In this document: piece after piece, positions 9,030-17,628 of the stretch
Position numbering within the stretch: position 1 is the stretch's first letter
How the letters are laid out: every line of letters begins with the position of its first letter
NCBI RefSeq assembly: GCF_002532535.1
Contig: NZ_NQWI01000021.1
Coordinates: 1 to 61,144 of the forward strand
Length of the DNA stretch: 61,144 nucleotides
Direction of reading: 5' to 3'
Source of the DNA: Candidatus Viridilinea mediisalina
GTDB lineage: Bacteria; Chloroflexota; Chloroflexia; Chloroflexales; Chloroflexaceae
Translations under genes and position numbers: made by a program
Notes under the pieces: model-generated
What the model saw: the letters and a program-made list of their open reading frames with translations, nothing else
Database searches by the model: none
Told to the model about the DNA's origin: nothing

Positions 9030-10361
9030 ATGACAAGCTACGAAGCGGCGCTCCAAGCGAAGCTTGAGGCGTGTGACGCGGTGGTGGGGGTGATCGGGAT
9101 GGGTTATGTGGGCTTACCCCTTGCGGTACGCGCAGCGGCCCAAGGTTTTCGTGTCCTCGGTTTTGATGTAAGCCCTGAACGGGTTGCCCAGTTGAATGCG
9201 GGCGAAAGCTACATTGGTGATGTCACCTCGGAAGCGTTGGGGCAGCTACGGGCCAATGGGAACCTAGAGGCCAGCAACGCTATTGAGCGGATGGCTGAGT
9301 GCGACCTGTTGGTGATCTGTGTGCCAACGCCGCTGAACCAGACACGCGACCCCGATCTTAGCTATATTGAAGCGGCTACGCGGGATATTGCCCAGAGTTT
9401 GCGTCCTAGTCATTTGGTGATCCTTGAGAGTACGACCTATCCAGGGACAACCTGCGAAGTTGTGCAGCCAATCTTGGATGAGCGCGGACTGGTGGTGGGG
9501 CACGACTACTTTTTGGCCTTTTCGCCAGAACGGATCGACCCGGGCCAAACGAGCAGTCAGGGCTTCGGGGTTGATAATACGCCCAAGGTGGTTGGCGGGG
9601 TTACCGCAGCCTGTACGAAGCTGACGAGTGCATTCTATCGCCAGATAACCAGCCAGGTCGTGGAGGTCTCTTCACCCGCTGCTGCGGAACTAACCAAACT
9701 CTTCGAGAACATCTTCCGTGCCGTGAACATCGCCTTGGTCAATGAACTGGCACTGCTCTGTGATCGCATGAACCTCAATGTCTGGGAGGTGATTGATGCA
9801 GCGGCAACGAAACCCTATGGTTTCATGAAGTTCACGCCGGGGCCGGGCTTGGGGGGCCACTGCATCCCGATTGATCCCTTCTACCTCACATGGAAGGCGC
9901 GAGCCTATGATCTGGTGACACGCTTTATTGAGTTAGCGGGCGAGATCAACACCCAGATGCCGCGCCACGTTCACGATCTGGTGGTACGGGTGCTCAACCG
10001 GCAGCGCAAAGCGCTCAATGGTTCTACCGTGTTGTTATTGGGGGTAGCCTACAAGCCCGATGTGGACGACTACCGCGAATCGCCCGCCTTCAAGGTGATG
10101 GATCTGTTGGTGGCTGATGGGGCCACGGTGATTACATGTGATCCTCACATTGATTCTTTTGTAAGCCATGCTGGTGAGGTCTATCAGACCACACCACTCA
10201 CCGATGAACTCTTAGGCAGTTGTGATTGTGCTGTTATCATTACAAACCACAGCGCCTTCCCCTATCAGCGTATTGTTGAACTGGCCCCTGGTGTGGTAGA
10301 TACCCGTAATGCAACCCGCATGTTGAGTGCGGAATTACGGGAGCGGGTGGTGTTGATCTAA
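9030..10361 (+). CDS. Nucleotide-sugar 6-dehydrogenase (UDP-GlcNAc/ManNAc type)
   Basis: NAD-dependent two-step oxidation of a UDP-hexose(amine) to the uronic acid, for capsule, O-antigen or exopolysaccharide precursors. The 443-residue protein has the Rossmann motif GVIGMGYVGLPLA (about 20-32), the central ELTKLFENIFRAVNIALVNE helix, and the catalytic cysteine in GLGGHCIPID (Cys278). A C-terminal UDP-binding domain carries LLLGVAYKPDVDD. The pattern resembles WbpA/WecC-like enzymes more than UDP-glucose dehydrogenase, but the exact substrate cannot be fixed. It appears monocistronic, followed by a repeat block. Confidence 0.9.
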   Translation: MTSYEAALQAKLEACDAVVGVIGMGYVGLPLAVRAAAQGFRVLGFDVSPERVAQLNAGESYIGDVTSEALGQLRANGNLEASNAIERMAECDLLVICVPTPLNQTRDPDLSYIEAATRDIAQSLRPSHLVILESTTYPGTTCEVVQPILDERGLVVGHDYFLAFSPERIDPGQTSSQGFGVDNTPKVVGGVTAACTKLTSAFYRQITSQVVEVSSPAAAELTKLFENIFRAVNIALVNELALLCDRMNLNVWEVIDAAATKPYGFMKFTPGPGLGGHCIPIDPFYLTWKARAYDLVTRFIELAGEINTQMPRHVHDLVVRVLNRQRKALNGSTVLLLGVAYKPDVDDYRESPAFKVMDLLVADGATVITCDPHIDSFVSHAGEVYQTTPLTDELLGSCDCAVIITNHSAFPYQRIVELAPGVVDTRNATRMLSAELRERVVLI

Positions 10362-10383
10362 GGGATGGTTTCAGAAACAGCCT

Positions 10384-10640
10384 TTCAGCTTTACCGTCGT
10401 AGTGCCGACTTTAGTCGGCATCCGGGGGGGTGTTGGTAACCTCAGCTTTACCGTCGTAGCGCAGACTTTAGTCGGCATCCGGGGGGTGTCGGCGACCTCA
10501 GCGTTACCGTCGTAGTGCCGACTAATGGTCTTCCAGTAAATAATCCGCTAACCAGACCTCGCAGATCTGGCATATCTATCAGGTCTAGTCCGTGCCGCGA
10601 CACCGGATTAATTTCTGGAAGACCATAAGTCGGCACTACC
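10384..10640. repeat. Tandem GTAGTGCCGAC palindrome units with nested 102-bp element
   Basis: Units of 56-57 bp start at about 10386, 10443 and 10499. Each contains GTAGTGCCGACTTTAGTCGG or a close variant. The third unit is split at its centre by the element at 10525-10626 and then resumes as AAGTCGGCACTACC. The family also occurs at 45563-45755 and 57852-58030. Confidence 0.88.
10525..10626. mobile_element. 102-bp MITE-like element C, copy 1
   Basis: Bounded by ATGGTCTTCCAG and its inverse CTGGAAGACCAT; the imperfect inverted repeat extends to about 22 bp. It interrupts a GCCGAC(TTTA)GTCGGC palindrome exactly in its centre. A second copy at 57909-58010, in opposite orientation, is identical over all 102 bases by eye. 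It has no coding capacity. Confidence 0.85.
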
Positions 10641-11110
10641 TAATAGCGGAAACTGTAAAGTGTCCTGAACCCATCCCTTGCGGCCCACAAGCGTAAGCCA
10701 TTGATGGCACGCATCTTGCCGATACCCGAACAAAGCCGCAATCTTGAGCTTCGGTAGCACTTGGAGCATGTTGCTGTATGTGCCATGTTCCTATGCCGTT
10801 CAACACGGGCACATACATATCTAAATCACACTCTGATCATTCCAAACAGATATGATTAATTGTGTGGTGAGATGATGATTTGCATTCACAACAAGCAAGA
10901 TCTGTAGTAGAATGTATCTGTATCCTTGTGGCGTAGGCATGATTAAAAAGAATGTCGCCTTTCGCAAGTGAACTCTGGCACTTCCACTGGTATGCGCTAG
11001 GTTACAGAGAATAGCAGTGGATATTGCCTAGAGGAGCTTAACTCACACTCTTAGACGACTTTCAGGCTAACTCTTGCACGTCACGTATTTGTTTATGCGG
11101 AGGCTCGACA
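10641..11110. other. Non-coding gap before orphan antitoxin
   Basis: About 470 bp without a convincing gene. It contains a plausible promoter, TTCACA (10885-10890), 17 bp, TAGAAT (10908-10913), which would give a long leader for the antitoxin gene. The short minus-strand frame at 10636-10818 shows no recognisable motif. Confidence 0.45.
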
Positions 11111-11395
11111 ATGGTAGATATCAAGAAGTACACGTTGGATGTTGATTTGAAGCAGGGTGTTGTACCCATTTCAAAAGCTGCCTCATCACTGGCTGCGTTG
11201 ATCAAACGCTCACGCGCCAACCATCAGCCGATCATCGTCACCCAGAAGGGCTACCCCACAGGCGTTATCCTTGATGTTGAACTCTTCACCGCATTGCGCC
11301 AAATTGCGGAAGATCAGTTGGGCGAGGGAGGGTTGCTTGAACTGGGGGATGAGGGCGAGGTTGAAGCTGAAGAGGTTGAAACGGCTGAAGCCTAG
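11111..11395 (+). CDS. Phd/YefM-type antitoxin, apparently orphan
   Basis: A 94-residue protein. Its N-terminal half has the Phd/YefM fold signature: VPISKAASSLAALIKRSR, then QPIIVTQKGYPTGVILDVE. That fold binds operator DNA. The C-terminal half is very acidic (runs of Glu) where a toxin-binding tail would be. GGAGG lies nine bases before ATG 11111. No RelE/Doc-like toxin gene is adjacent on either side, so it may be a solitary antitoxin or a repurposed regulator. Confidence 0.8.
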   Translation: MVDIKKYTLDVDLKQGVVPISKAASSLAALIKRSRANHQPIIVTQKGYPTGVILDVELFTALRQIAEDQLGEGGLLELGDEGEVEAEEVETAEA

Positions 11396-11477
11396 CGCCT
11401 GCATTGTTGCAACCTAGATTAACGTTACCATGTGGCGGGAGGTGCGAAGGAGTTGCTCCTTTGCGCTTCCCGCTAAT

Positions 11478-11570
11478 GGTATTTCAGATTGTAGATTGTA
11501 GATTGTAGATTGCCGAACATGACTGCTTTCACGCTGTTGCTGATGCAGCATGTTCAACGGTCATTGGTAT
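11478..11570. repeat. MITE-like family B copy
   Basis: Carries three tandem GATTGTA heptamers, then GATTGCCGAACATG and a diverged terminus GGTCATTGGTAT. It lies directly upstream of the P5C dehydrogenase start. Confidence 0.75.
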
Positions 11571-11591
11571 CTCGTGGCATGGAGCATATGT

Positions 11592-13160
11592 ATGAATGTA
11601 CCTGTCTATCGTAATGAACCATTTGGTGATTTTTCCTCTTCTGAGCGCCGCGCTGGGATGCAGCGTGCGCTGCGGAGTGTCAATGGACAACTGGGGGTGC
11701 GCTATCCGCTGGTTATTGATGGCGAGCGGATTAGTACTGAGGAGACCATTGCTTCGCTCTGTCCGGCGGAACCAACCAAGGTGGTAGGCTATGTGAGTAA
11801 GGCTACGCCCGAACTGGCGGCCCGGGCAGTTGAGGTGGCCCATGCCCGTTTTGCCCAGTGGCGGCGGGTGCCGGTTGAAGACCGCGTGCGGATTGTGCTG
11901 CGTGCCGCTGCGCTCATGCGCCGCCGCAAGGAGGAATTGGCGGCGTGGCTGGTCTATGAGGTGAGTAAGAGTTGGGTTGAGGCTGATGCCGATGTGGCGG
12001 AGGCGATTGATTTTGCCGAGTACTATGCGCGCCAAGCCTTGCACCATCAAGCGACGAGCCAGCCGCTGCTCCCATGGCCCGGTGAGAGCAATTCGCTCAA
12101 CTATATCCCGCTGGGGGCCGGGTTGGCTATTCCGCCCTGGAATTTCCCCTTGGCAATTACCACCGGCCTTGTGATTGCACCATTAGTGGTTGGGAATACG
12201 CTTGTCCTCAAGCCCTCCAGTGTCGCTCCGGTGATTGCCGCCAAGCTCGTGGAGTTGCTTGAAGAAGCAGGCTTGCCCTCCGGGGTTGTGAACTACCTGC
12301 CAGGCTCAGGGGCTGCTGTGGGTGATCTGTTGGTAGACCATCCGCTGACGCGCTTTGTGAGCTTTACTGGCTCCAAAGAGGTGGGACTGCGAATCAATGA
12401 GCGTGCCAGCATCCGCCAGCCTGGTCAGCTCTGGATCAAACGTACCATCCTCGAAATGGGCGGCAAGGACGGGATTATTGTTGATGAGAGCGCCGACCTC
12501 GAAGCCGCTGCTGCTGGAATTGTCGCTTCCGCCTTTGGGTTCCAAGGCCAAAAGTGTAGCGCATGCTCGCGGGCGATCATTGTGGCGAGTGTCTACGATA
12601 CCATGGTCGAACGCATCGCTGAACGTACCCGTGCGCTCAAGTTGGGCAACCCGACCGCCCCTGAAACCTTTATGGGCGCGGTGGTGGATAAGGCTGCTTT
12701 CAATAAGATTAGTGGCTATATCGCCCTGGGCCAAGAAGAGGGTCGCCTCATCTGTGGTGGCGAAGTGGTTGACCACGAACTGCTCAAGGATGGAGGCTAC
12801 TTCATCAATCCTACGGTCTTTGCCGATATTGCCCCTGATGCCCGTTTGGCCCAAGAGGAGATCTTTGGCCCGGTGCTGGCGATCATCAAAGCCGACGACT
12901 TTGAACATGCGTTGAGCATTGCCAACAATACCGAGTATGGGCTGACCGGCGGGCTCTATTCACAAGATTTTGCCCACATTGCCCGCGCCTATGATGAGTT
13001 CCACGTAGGCAATCTCTACATTAACCGTAAGTGTACAGGGGCGTTGGTTGGCGTACAGCCCTTCGGTGGCTTCAACATGTCGGGTACCGATAGTAAGGCC
13101 GGTGGGCCGGACTATGTGGGGCTCTTTACCCAGGCAAAAGTGGTGACTGAGAAGTTGTAG
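11592..13160 (+). CDS. pruA: 1-pyrroline-5-carboxylate dehydrogenase
   Basis: Oxidises glutamate semialdehyde to glutamate in proline catabolism. The 522-residue aldehyde dehydrogenase shows IPPWNFPLAI, VLKPSSVAPVIA, FTGSKEVG, ILEMGGKDG (general-base Glu) and FQGQKCSACSR (catalytic Cys322). It ends with QPFGGFNMSGTDSKAGG, typical of the RocA/PruA-1 group. ATG 11592 follows GGAG by seven bases; upstream in-frame codons come from a repeat. No proline dehydrogenase is adjacent. The gene is followed closely by menA. Confidence 0.9.
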   Translation: MNVPVYRNEPFGDFSSSERRAGMQRALRSVNGQLGVRYPLVIDGERISTEETIASLCPAEPTKVVGYVSKATPELAARAVEVAHARFAQWRRVPVEDRVRIVLRAAALMRRRKEELAAWLVYEVSKSWVEADADVAEAIDFAEYYARQALHHQATSQPLLPWPGESNSLNYIPLGAGLAIPPWNFPLAITTGLVIAPLVVGNTLVLKPSSVAPVIAAKLVELLEEAGLPSGVVNYLPGSGAAVGDLLVDHPLTRFVSFTGSKEVGLRINERASIRQPGQLWIKRTILEMGGKDGIIVDESADLEAAAAGIVASAFGFQGQKCSACSRAIIVASVYDTMVERIAERTRALKLGNPTAPETFMGAVVDKAAFNKISGYIALGQEEGRLICGGEVVDHELLKDGGYFINPTVFADIAPDARLAQEEIFGPVLAIIKADDFEHALSIANNTEYGLTGGLYSQDFAHIARAYDEFHVGNLYINRKCTGALVGVQPFGGFNMSGTDSKAGGPDYVGLFTQAKVVTEKL

Positions 13161-13162
13161 CG

Positions 13163-13188
13163 GGAGCGCGGGAACCGCGTTCCCGCAC
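13163..13188 (+). other. Hairpin between pruA and menA
   Basis: GCGCGGGAACCGCGTTCCCG forms a strong stem just after the pruA stop. It has no T-run, so it is more likely an intercistronic stability or repeat element than an efficient terminator. Confidence 0.4.
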
Positions 13189-13199
13189 GCCCCCTCACC

Positions 13200-14099
13200 A
13201 TGCATATGACGCTAAAGACGACTCCTACGCCATCCCAGGTCTGGCTGATGGCGGTGCGGGTGCCAACCTTGCCCGCTGCGGTGGTGCCGGTGTTGGTGGG
13301 TACGGCGACAGCCCTAGCGGATGGCATGCTGCGCCCATTGGCTTTTTTGGCGGCCCTCGTGGCTGCGCTGCTGATCCAGATTGGCACCAATCTCGCCAAC
13401 GACTACTTCGATTACCAAAAGGGGGCCGATACGAGTGAACGGCTGGGGCCCACACGGGTAACCCAGAGTGGCCTGTTGGCCCCAGCAGTCGTGCGTCGGG
13501 CGATGCTGGGCTGCTTCGCCCTTGCGGCGCTCTGTGGCCTCTACCTGATCTACGTGGGTGGCTGGCCCATTCTGCTGGTTGGCATTTTTGCCATTGCCTC
13601 TGGGATTCTCTATACCGGCGGCCCCTTTCCGCTGGGCTACAATGGCCTGGGCGACATCTTCACCTTCATCTTCTTCGGCGTTGTCGCAGTGGTCTTTACC
13701 GACTACCTGCACAGCGATGCGTTGCGCCCAGTGGCTTTGTTGGCCAGCCTGCCGGTGGCCCTGCTGGTCACAGCGATCATTGTGGTCAACAATCTGCGCG
13801 ATGCGCCGACCGACCGCAAGGCGGGCAAGCGCACGCTGGCAGTAATCTTTGGAGAGCGCTTCGCCCGCATGGAGTATGCGCTGCTCGTCTTGGGTGCCTA
13901 CATCATCCTGCCGGTGGTCTGGTTCTGGGGCGGGGGTTCACCCTTCTCACTGCTGCCCTGGCTCACCATGCCCTTAGCCCTAAAACTGCTCGATCTCGTA
14001 GGTAGACAGCGCGGTCGTGCGCTCAATGCGGGGCTGCGGGGCACTGCCAAGCTGCATATGATCTTTGGGGCGCTGCTGGCATTGGGGTTGCTGCTGTAA
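13200..14099 (+). CDS. menA: 1,4-dihydroxy-2-naphthoate polyprenyltransferase
   Basis: Integral membrane prenyltransferase that attaches the isoprenoid tail during menaquinone synthesis. The 299-residue UbiA-fold protein has the first Asp-rich motif NDYFDYQKGAD (about 66-76) and the second NNLRDAPTDRKAGKRTLAV (about 199-217), with eight or so hydrophobic segments. menE starts 17 bp downstream, so the two form a menaquinone pair. Start ATG 13200 is followed by a second in-frame ATG at 13206; either could be used. Confidence 0.93.
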   Translation: MHMTLKTTPTPSQVWLMAVRVPTLPAAVVPVLVGTATALADGMLRPLAFLAALVAALLIQIGTNLANDYFDYQKGADTSERLGPTRVTQSGLLAPAVVRRAMLGCFALAALCGLYLIYVGGWPILLVGIFAIASGILYTGGPFPLGYNGLGDIFTFIFFGVVAVVFTDYLHSDALRPVALLASLPVALLVTAIIVVNNLRDAPTDRKAGKRTLAVIFGERFARMEYALLVLGAYIILPVVWFWGGGSPFSLLPWLTMPLALKLLDLVGRQRGRALNAGLRGTAKLHMIFGALLALGLLL

Positions 14100-14116
14100 A
14101 ATCGAAAACCTGAACC

Positions 14117-15688
14117 ATGACCAACACCCAGCTTCCCGATTGGCTCGCCCGCCGGGCGGCGCTGCACCCCGCACGTCCGGCGATCATCAGCAGCAGTGCG
14201 ATGTGGTCGTTTAGCGAGCTTGATGCGCGCGCTCATGCTGTGGCAGCAGGCTTGCAGGGCTTGGGGGTTGCTCCAGGCATGCGGGTCGCCATCTTGGCTC
14301 ACAATAGTGCGCCGTATGCTGCCGTGCTGCATGCGGCACCACGCGCCCAGATGGTGCTTGTGCCGCTCAATACGCGCCTGAGCGCCGCCGAGCTTGCGTG
14401 GCAGCTTGGCGATTGCGGGGCGCACCTGCTGCTCTACGATGAAGCCCATGCCCACCTAGCCAAGACCCTCAGCGTGCCGCAGAGTGTGGCGCTGGAGGAG
14501 CTTGGCCCACAAACAGTACAGAGGAGCGCAATAAGCTACGATGCCTTGCCCCCCGCTCCCACGTTGTGGGAGCGGGGGAAAGGGGGTGAGGGCCATCCAG
14601 AGCCTCCCAATAACCCACCCTCATCCCCACAAGCAGATGCGCCCCTGATCAAGCTTGATGCGCTGCACACGATCATCTATACCTCCGGCACTACGGGGCG
14701 ACCCAAGGGGGCTATGTTGAGCGCGGGCAACCACTGGTGGAGCGCGATGGCCTCTATGCTCAATTTGGGGCTGCACGAGGATGATCGCTGGTTGGCACTG
14801 CTTCCGCTCTTTCACGTAGGGGGGCTCTCCATCCTGCTGCGCGGCGCGATCTACGGGATGCCGGTGGTGCTGCACGAACGTTTCGAGCCCCATGCAGCCC
14901 TGGCGGCCCTTGAGCATGAACGGGTGACCCTGGCTTCCTTTGTGGCGGTGATGCTGGCCCGTATGCTTGACGCGGCGGGAACACGCCCCTTGCCGCCCCA
15001 CTTCCGCTGTGCGCTGCTTGGTGGCGGCCCGGCCCCCCGGCCCCTGCTTGAAGCCTGTGCCGCCCGTGGGTTGCCGGTGGTACAGACCTACGGCATGACC
15101 GAAACTGCTTCGCAAGCGGTGACGCTCAACCCCCACGAGGCGCTCCGCAAACTCGGATCGGCGGGACAACCCCTGTTGCCGCTTGAGCTACGGATCATGC
15201 AGGGGGACAGGGAAGCGCCGCCCAACCAGGTGGGCGAAATCTGTCTGCGGGGCCCAATGGTTACGTGTGGCTACTACCAGAACCCAGCAGCGACCGCCGC
15301 TGCTCTCAGGGAGGGCTGGCTGCACACTGGCGACCTGGGCTACCGCGATGATGAGGGCTTTCTCTATGTCATTGATCGGCGTGACGACCTGATCATTTCT
15401 GGGGGCGAGAATGTCTACCCTGCCGAAGTGGAAGCGGCCTTACTGAGCCACCCTGAACTGGCTGAGGCAGGCGTGATTGGCGCACCCGATGCCCAATGGG
15501 GGGCGGTGCCCATTGCCTTCGTCGTGGCCAAAGCGGACTGCAAACCCCAGGCTGAAGCGCTGATCGCCCACTGCCGCACGCAACTTGCGGCCTACAAAGT
15601 TCCCCGGCGCATCAACTTCGTGGCCGCATTGCCGCGCACGGCTGCGGGCAAATTACGGCGCGGGGTGTTGCGTGAGCTGGAGGATTGA
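14117..15688 (+). CDS. menE: o-Succinylbenzoate-CoA ligase with repeat-derived insert
   Basis: Adenylate-forming ligase activating o-succinylbenzoate with CoA in menaquinone synthesis. The motifs are intact: YTSGTTGRPKGA (about 188-199), TYGMTETASQAV, TGDLGYRDDEGFLYVIDR and the C-terminal KVPRRINFVAALPRTAAGKL with the catalytic Lys. Pairing with menA supports MenE over a generic acyl-CoA synthetase. Residues about 145-175 (PTLWERGKGGEG and following) are encoded by a dispersed repeat also found between genes at 44038 and 57590, inserted in frame before the P-loop. Its low-complexity, Pro-rich nature suggests a tolerated surface loop. Confidence 0.9.
   Translation: MTNTQLPDWLARRAALHPARPAIISSSAMWSFSELDARAHAVAAGLQGLGVAPGMRVAILAHNSAPYAAVLHAAPRAQMVLVPLNTRLSAAELAWQLGDCGAHLLLYDEAHAHLAKTLSVPQSVALEELGPQTVQRSAISYDALPPAPTLWERGKGGEGHPEPPNNPPSSPQADAPLIKLDALHTIIYTSGTTGRPKGAMLSAGNHWWSAMASMLNLGLHEDDRWLALLPLFHVGGLSILLRGAIYGMPVVLHERFEPHAALAALEHERVTLASFVAVMLARMLDAAGTRPLPPHFRCALLGGGPAPRPLLEACAARGLPVVQTYGMTETASQAVTLNPHEALRKLGSAGQPLLPLELRIMQGDREAPPNQVGEICLRGPMVTCGYYQNPAATAAALREGWLHTGDLGYRDDEGFLYVIDRRDDLIISGGENVYPAEVEAALLSHPELAEAGVIGAPDAQWGAVPIAFVVAKADCKPQAEALIAHCRTQLAAYKVPRRINFVAALPRTAAGKLRRGVLRELED
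14546..14640. repeat. Repeat inside menE coding sequence
   Basis: CTCCCACGTTGTGGGAGCGG, followed by GGGTGAGGGCCATC, matches repeats at 44044-44095 and 57596-57665. Here it lies in frame within menE. Confidence 0.85.
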
Positions 15689-15693
15689 GCATA

Positions 15694-15783
15694 ATACCAT
15701 GTACGATTGTAGATTGCCGAACATGGCGTCCCAATGGGCTTGAGCGTTCTTGATAATGCGGCATGTTCAAGGGTAATTGGTAT
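15694..15783. repeat. MITE-like family B copy
   Basis: Starts ATACCAT and ends GGTAATTGGTAT, with the conserved core GCCGAACATGGCGTCCCAAT. About 90 bp with a single GATTGTA unit. Confidence 0.85.
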
Positions 15784-15866
15784 AATCCTCGCTTGAGCAT
15801 CGTTGTCGCATCGCAACCTAAACTAACCAACATTGGGCTAGTCAAGTGGCCTTGCTTCGATTAAAA

Positions 15867-15879
15867 TGAACACTGTTCA
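15867..15879. promoter_or_regulatory. Candidate TetR operator
   Basis: TGAACACTGTTCA is a perfect 13-bp palindrome about 60 bp upstream of the TetR gene. A related half (CGTTCAAG) follows at 15891. Its position suggests autoregulation of the TetR/ferredoxin pair. Confidence 0.55.
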
Positions 15880-15911
15880 GTATATAAACATCGTTCAAGT
15901 CGGAGTGAGCC

Positions 15912-15942
15912 ATGTTCGGCAATCTACAATCTGAAATGGTAT
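15912..15942. repeat. Partial family B element at the TetR start codon
   Basis: ATGTTCGGCAATCTACAATC through GAAATGGTAT is one end of family B. Its terminal GGTAT supplies the first two bases of the TetR ATG (15941). Confidence 0.75.
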
Positions 15943-16597
15943 GAAATCGCATCCTCCCGAAAATGAAACTGACCCACCGATCAGCGCGAGTGCAGCACGA
16001 CGCACTCAGGCTCGTATTGAGCTACGGGCTAAGATTTTGGCTGCGGCAGCCGAATTGTTCATTGCTAGAGGCTATGAAGGTCTCTCTATGCGGCAATTGG
16101 GTGAACGGATCGGTTATAGTCCAGCGACCATTTACCTGCATTTTGCCAACAAGGATGCTCTACTGTTGGCCTTATTGTCAGACGGCTACAACGAGTTGGG
16201 ACGGCGGCTTGCAGCAGTAGCCGCCGCAACCCACGATCCACTAGAGCGCATTGCGGCAGTAGGGCGAGCCTATGTCGCTTTCGGACGCGAGCAGCCGATG
16301 CACTACCAGTTGATGTTTATGCGTCGCGCCGACGTTTTACGCGAACGCTTGGCAGAACGTAGTGAACGTGTGGATGCCTTCCAGGTTTTGCAATTAACCG
16401 TGACACAAGCGCAAGCAGCGGGAGTATTGCAGCCCGGTGACACATTAGCAATCAGTCTTACACTCTGGGCCACAGTGCATGGCATGGTAGGGCTCTTTCT
16501 TGTGGGGCCACCGCTACCTGAAGCGCAAATTCAGGTAACTATCGAAACAACGATTGCTGGCATACTCTACGGGCTTGCAAAGGAAGGATTACGATGA
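15941..16597 (+). CDS. TetR-family transcriptional regulator
   Basis: A 218-residue regulator. Its N-terminal helix-turn-helix (about 30-75) reads MRQLGERIGYSPATIYLHF, followed by NKDALLLALL, typical of TetR/AcrR. The C-terminal half is an all-helical ligand domain of the WHG type. Its stop overlaps the start of the next gene by four bases (ATGA, 16594-16597), so the two are translationally coupled. A TGAACACTGTTCA palindrome upstream is the likely operator. The start lies at the end of a family B element, so no normal Shine-Dalgarno is present and an internal start is possible. Confidence 0.88.
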   Translation: MKSHPPENETDPPISASAARRTQARIELRAKILAAAAELFIARGYEGLSMRQLGERIGYSPATIYLHFANKDALLLALLSDGYNELGRRLAAVAAATHDPLERIAAVGRAYVAFGREQPMHYQLMFMRRADVLRERLAERSERVDAFQVLQLTVTQAQAAGVLQPGDTLAISLTLWATVHGMVGLFLVGPPLPEAQIQVTIETTIAGILYGLAKEGLR

Positions 16598-17379
16598 AAG
16601 CACGACAACGTCCGCTTCGTCAGCGTGTTCGTATGACTATCTTGCTCATAGCATGGCTCCTCTTTCCTGTGACCATCTTCTATTTTTCGCCCTACCTGAT
16701 TGTGCAGGCAACGGCTGAGGGAGTGGTGAGTGGCAGCCTTATCGTCTTTACGTTGATGCTATTGAGTGCGCTATTGCTAGGGCGGGCCTATTGCGGTTGG
16801 GCTTGCCCCGCAGCGGGCCTGCAAGAGGCGGCATTACCGATCAATCCGGCAGCGGTTGCATCTTGGTTGGGGCGCATCAAGTGGGTAATCTGGAGCCTGT
16901 GGATGGCCTTGCTGATCGTACTCATGCTACGTGCGGGAGGTTATACGCGGATTGATCCATTCTATAACTTGGCAGGTGGGTTGTCGATCAATGAGATCGC
17001 ATGGTATCCGATCTTCCTGCTGGTCAACGGTCTCGCACTGGGCTTAGCGGTCTTCGCTGGGCGACGAGGATTCTGTCATGCGATCTGCTGGATGGCTCCC
17101 TTTATGGTGGTGGGCCAGCGCTTGGGTGCAGCATTACGGTTGCCAAGGCTACGATTGTATACGACGCCGAGCGCTTGTACAGGCTGCCAAGTGTGTACCC
17201 GTAGCTGTCCGATGAGTTTGCCCGTGCATAGTATCGTGCAGAGTGAACGGCAGATCAGTGATGACTGTATTCTCTGCGGCAACTGTGTAGATAACTGTAA
17301 GCATCAGGCGATTCGCTTCGGGTTTGGTAACCCTGCACGGAGTAAGGTCTGTGACCTTTCAGTCGAAGTAACGAAGTGA
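16594..17379 (+). CDS. Membrane 4Fe-4S protein (NapH/CcoG/NosR-like)
   Basis: A 261-residue protein with about four transmembrane segments. Two membrane-proximal cysteine motifs (RAYCGWACPAAG and FCHAICWMAP) are typical of the NapH/NosR polyferredoxin family. Two C-terminal [4Fe-4S] motifs follow: CTGCQVCTRSCP and CILCGNCVDNCKH. Such proteins pass electrons from quinol across the membrane to a periplasmic or cytoplasmic oxidoreductase, but no partner enzyme is adjacent. Coupling to a TetR regulator suggests inducible expression. Specific role unknown. Confidence 0.85.
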   Translation: MKARQRPLRQRVRMTILLIAWLLFPVTIFYFSPYLIVQATAEGVVSGSLIVFTLMLLSALLLGRAYCGWACPAAGLQEAALPINPAAVASWLGRIKWVIWSLWMALLIVLMLRAGGYTRIDPFYNLAGGLSINEIAWYPIFLLVNGLALGLAVFAGRRGFCHAICWMAPFMVVGQRLGAALRLPRLRLYTTPSACTGCQVCTRSCPMSLPVHSIVQSERQISDDCILCGNCVDNCKHQAIRFGFGNPARSKVCDLSVEVTK

Positions 17380-17582
17380 ACCCTAACCTCATGAAGATCA
17401 TGTTCGCGCCCTGCTCTACACAAGATTGCGAGATCTCACCTCAAGTGAACAAAATTGTACCGCAGGTAGCGAATACTTCTTAGTTCGATCTATGGACATA
17501 TAGGCAATTGAATTGTATAATCTGTACGCAGTACTTCGATTTGAGAAAGGTTTGGGTGCTACCCATACCCGTGCAGGAGTCG

Positions 17583-17603
17583 CCCGAAGAACCGGGTTCT
17601 TCG
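17583..17603 (+). other. Hairpin upstream of Pro-rich protein gene
   Basis: CCGAAGAACC and GGTTCTTCGG flank a single G in the 5' region of the gene at 17629. No T-run follows. It may be a repeat palindrome or a leader hairpin. Confidence 0.45.
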
Positions 17604-17628
17604 GATTAGGTCTAGAAAGGGCACCTTG

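Noticed and set aside
10636-10818. Small minus-strand frame in the gap before the antitoxin
   Set aside because: No conserved motif or ribosome-binding site; composition gives no support.
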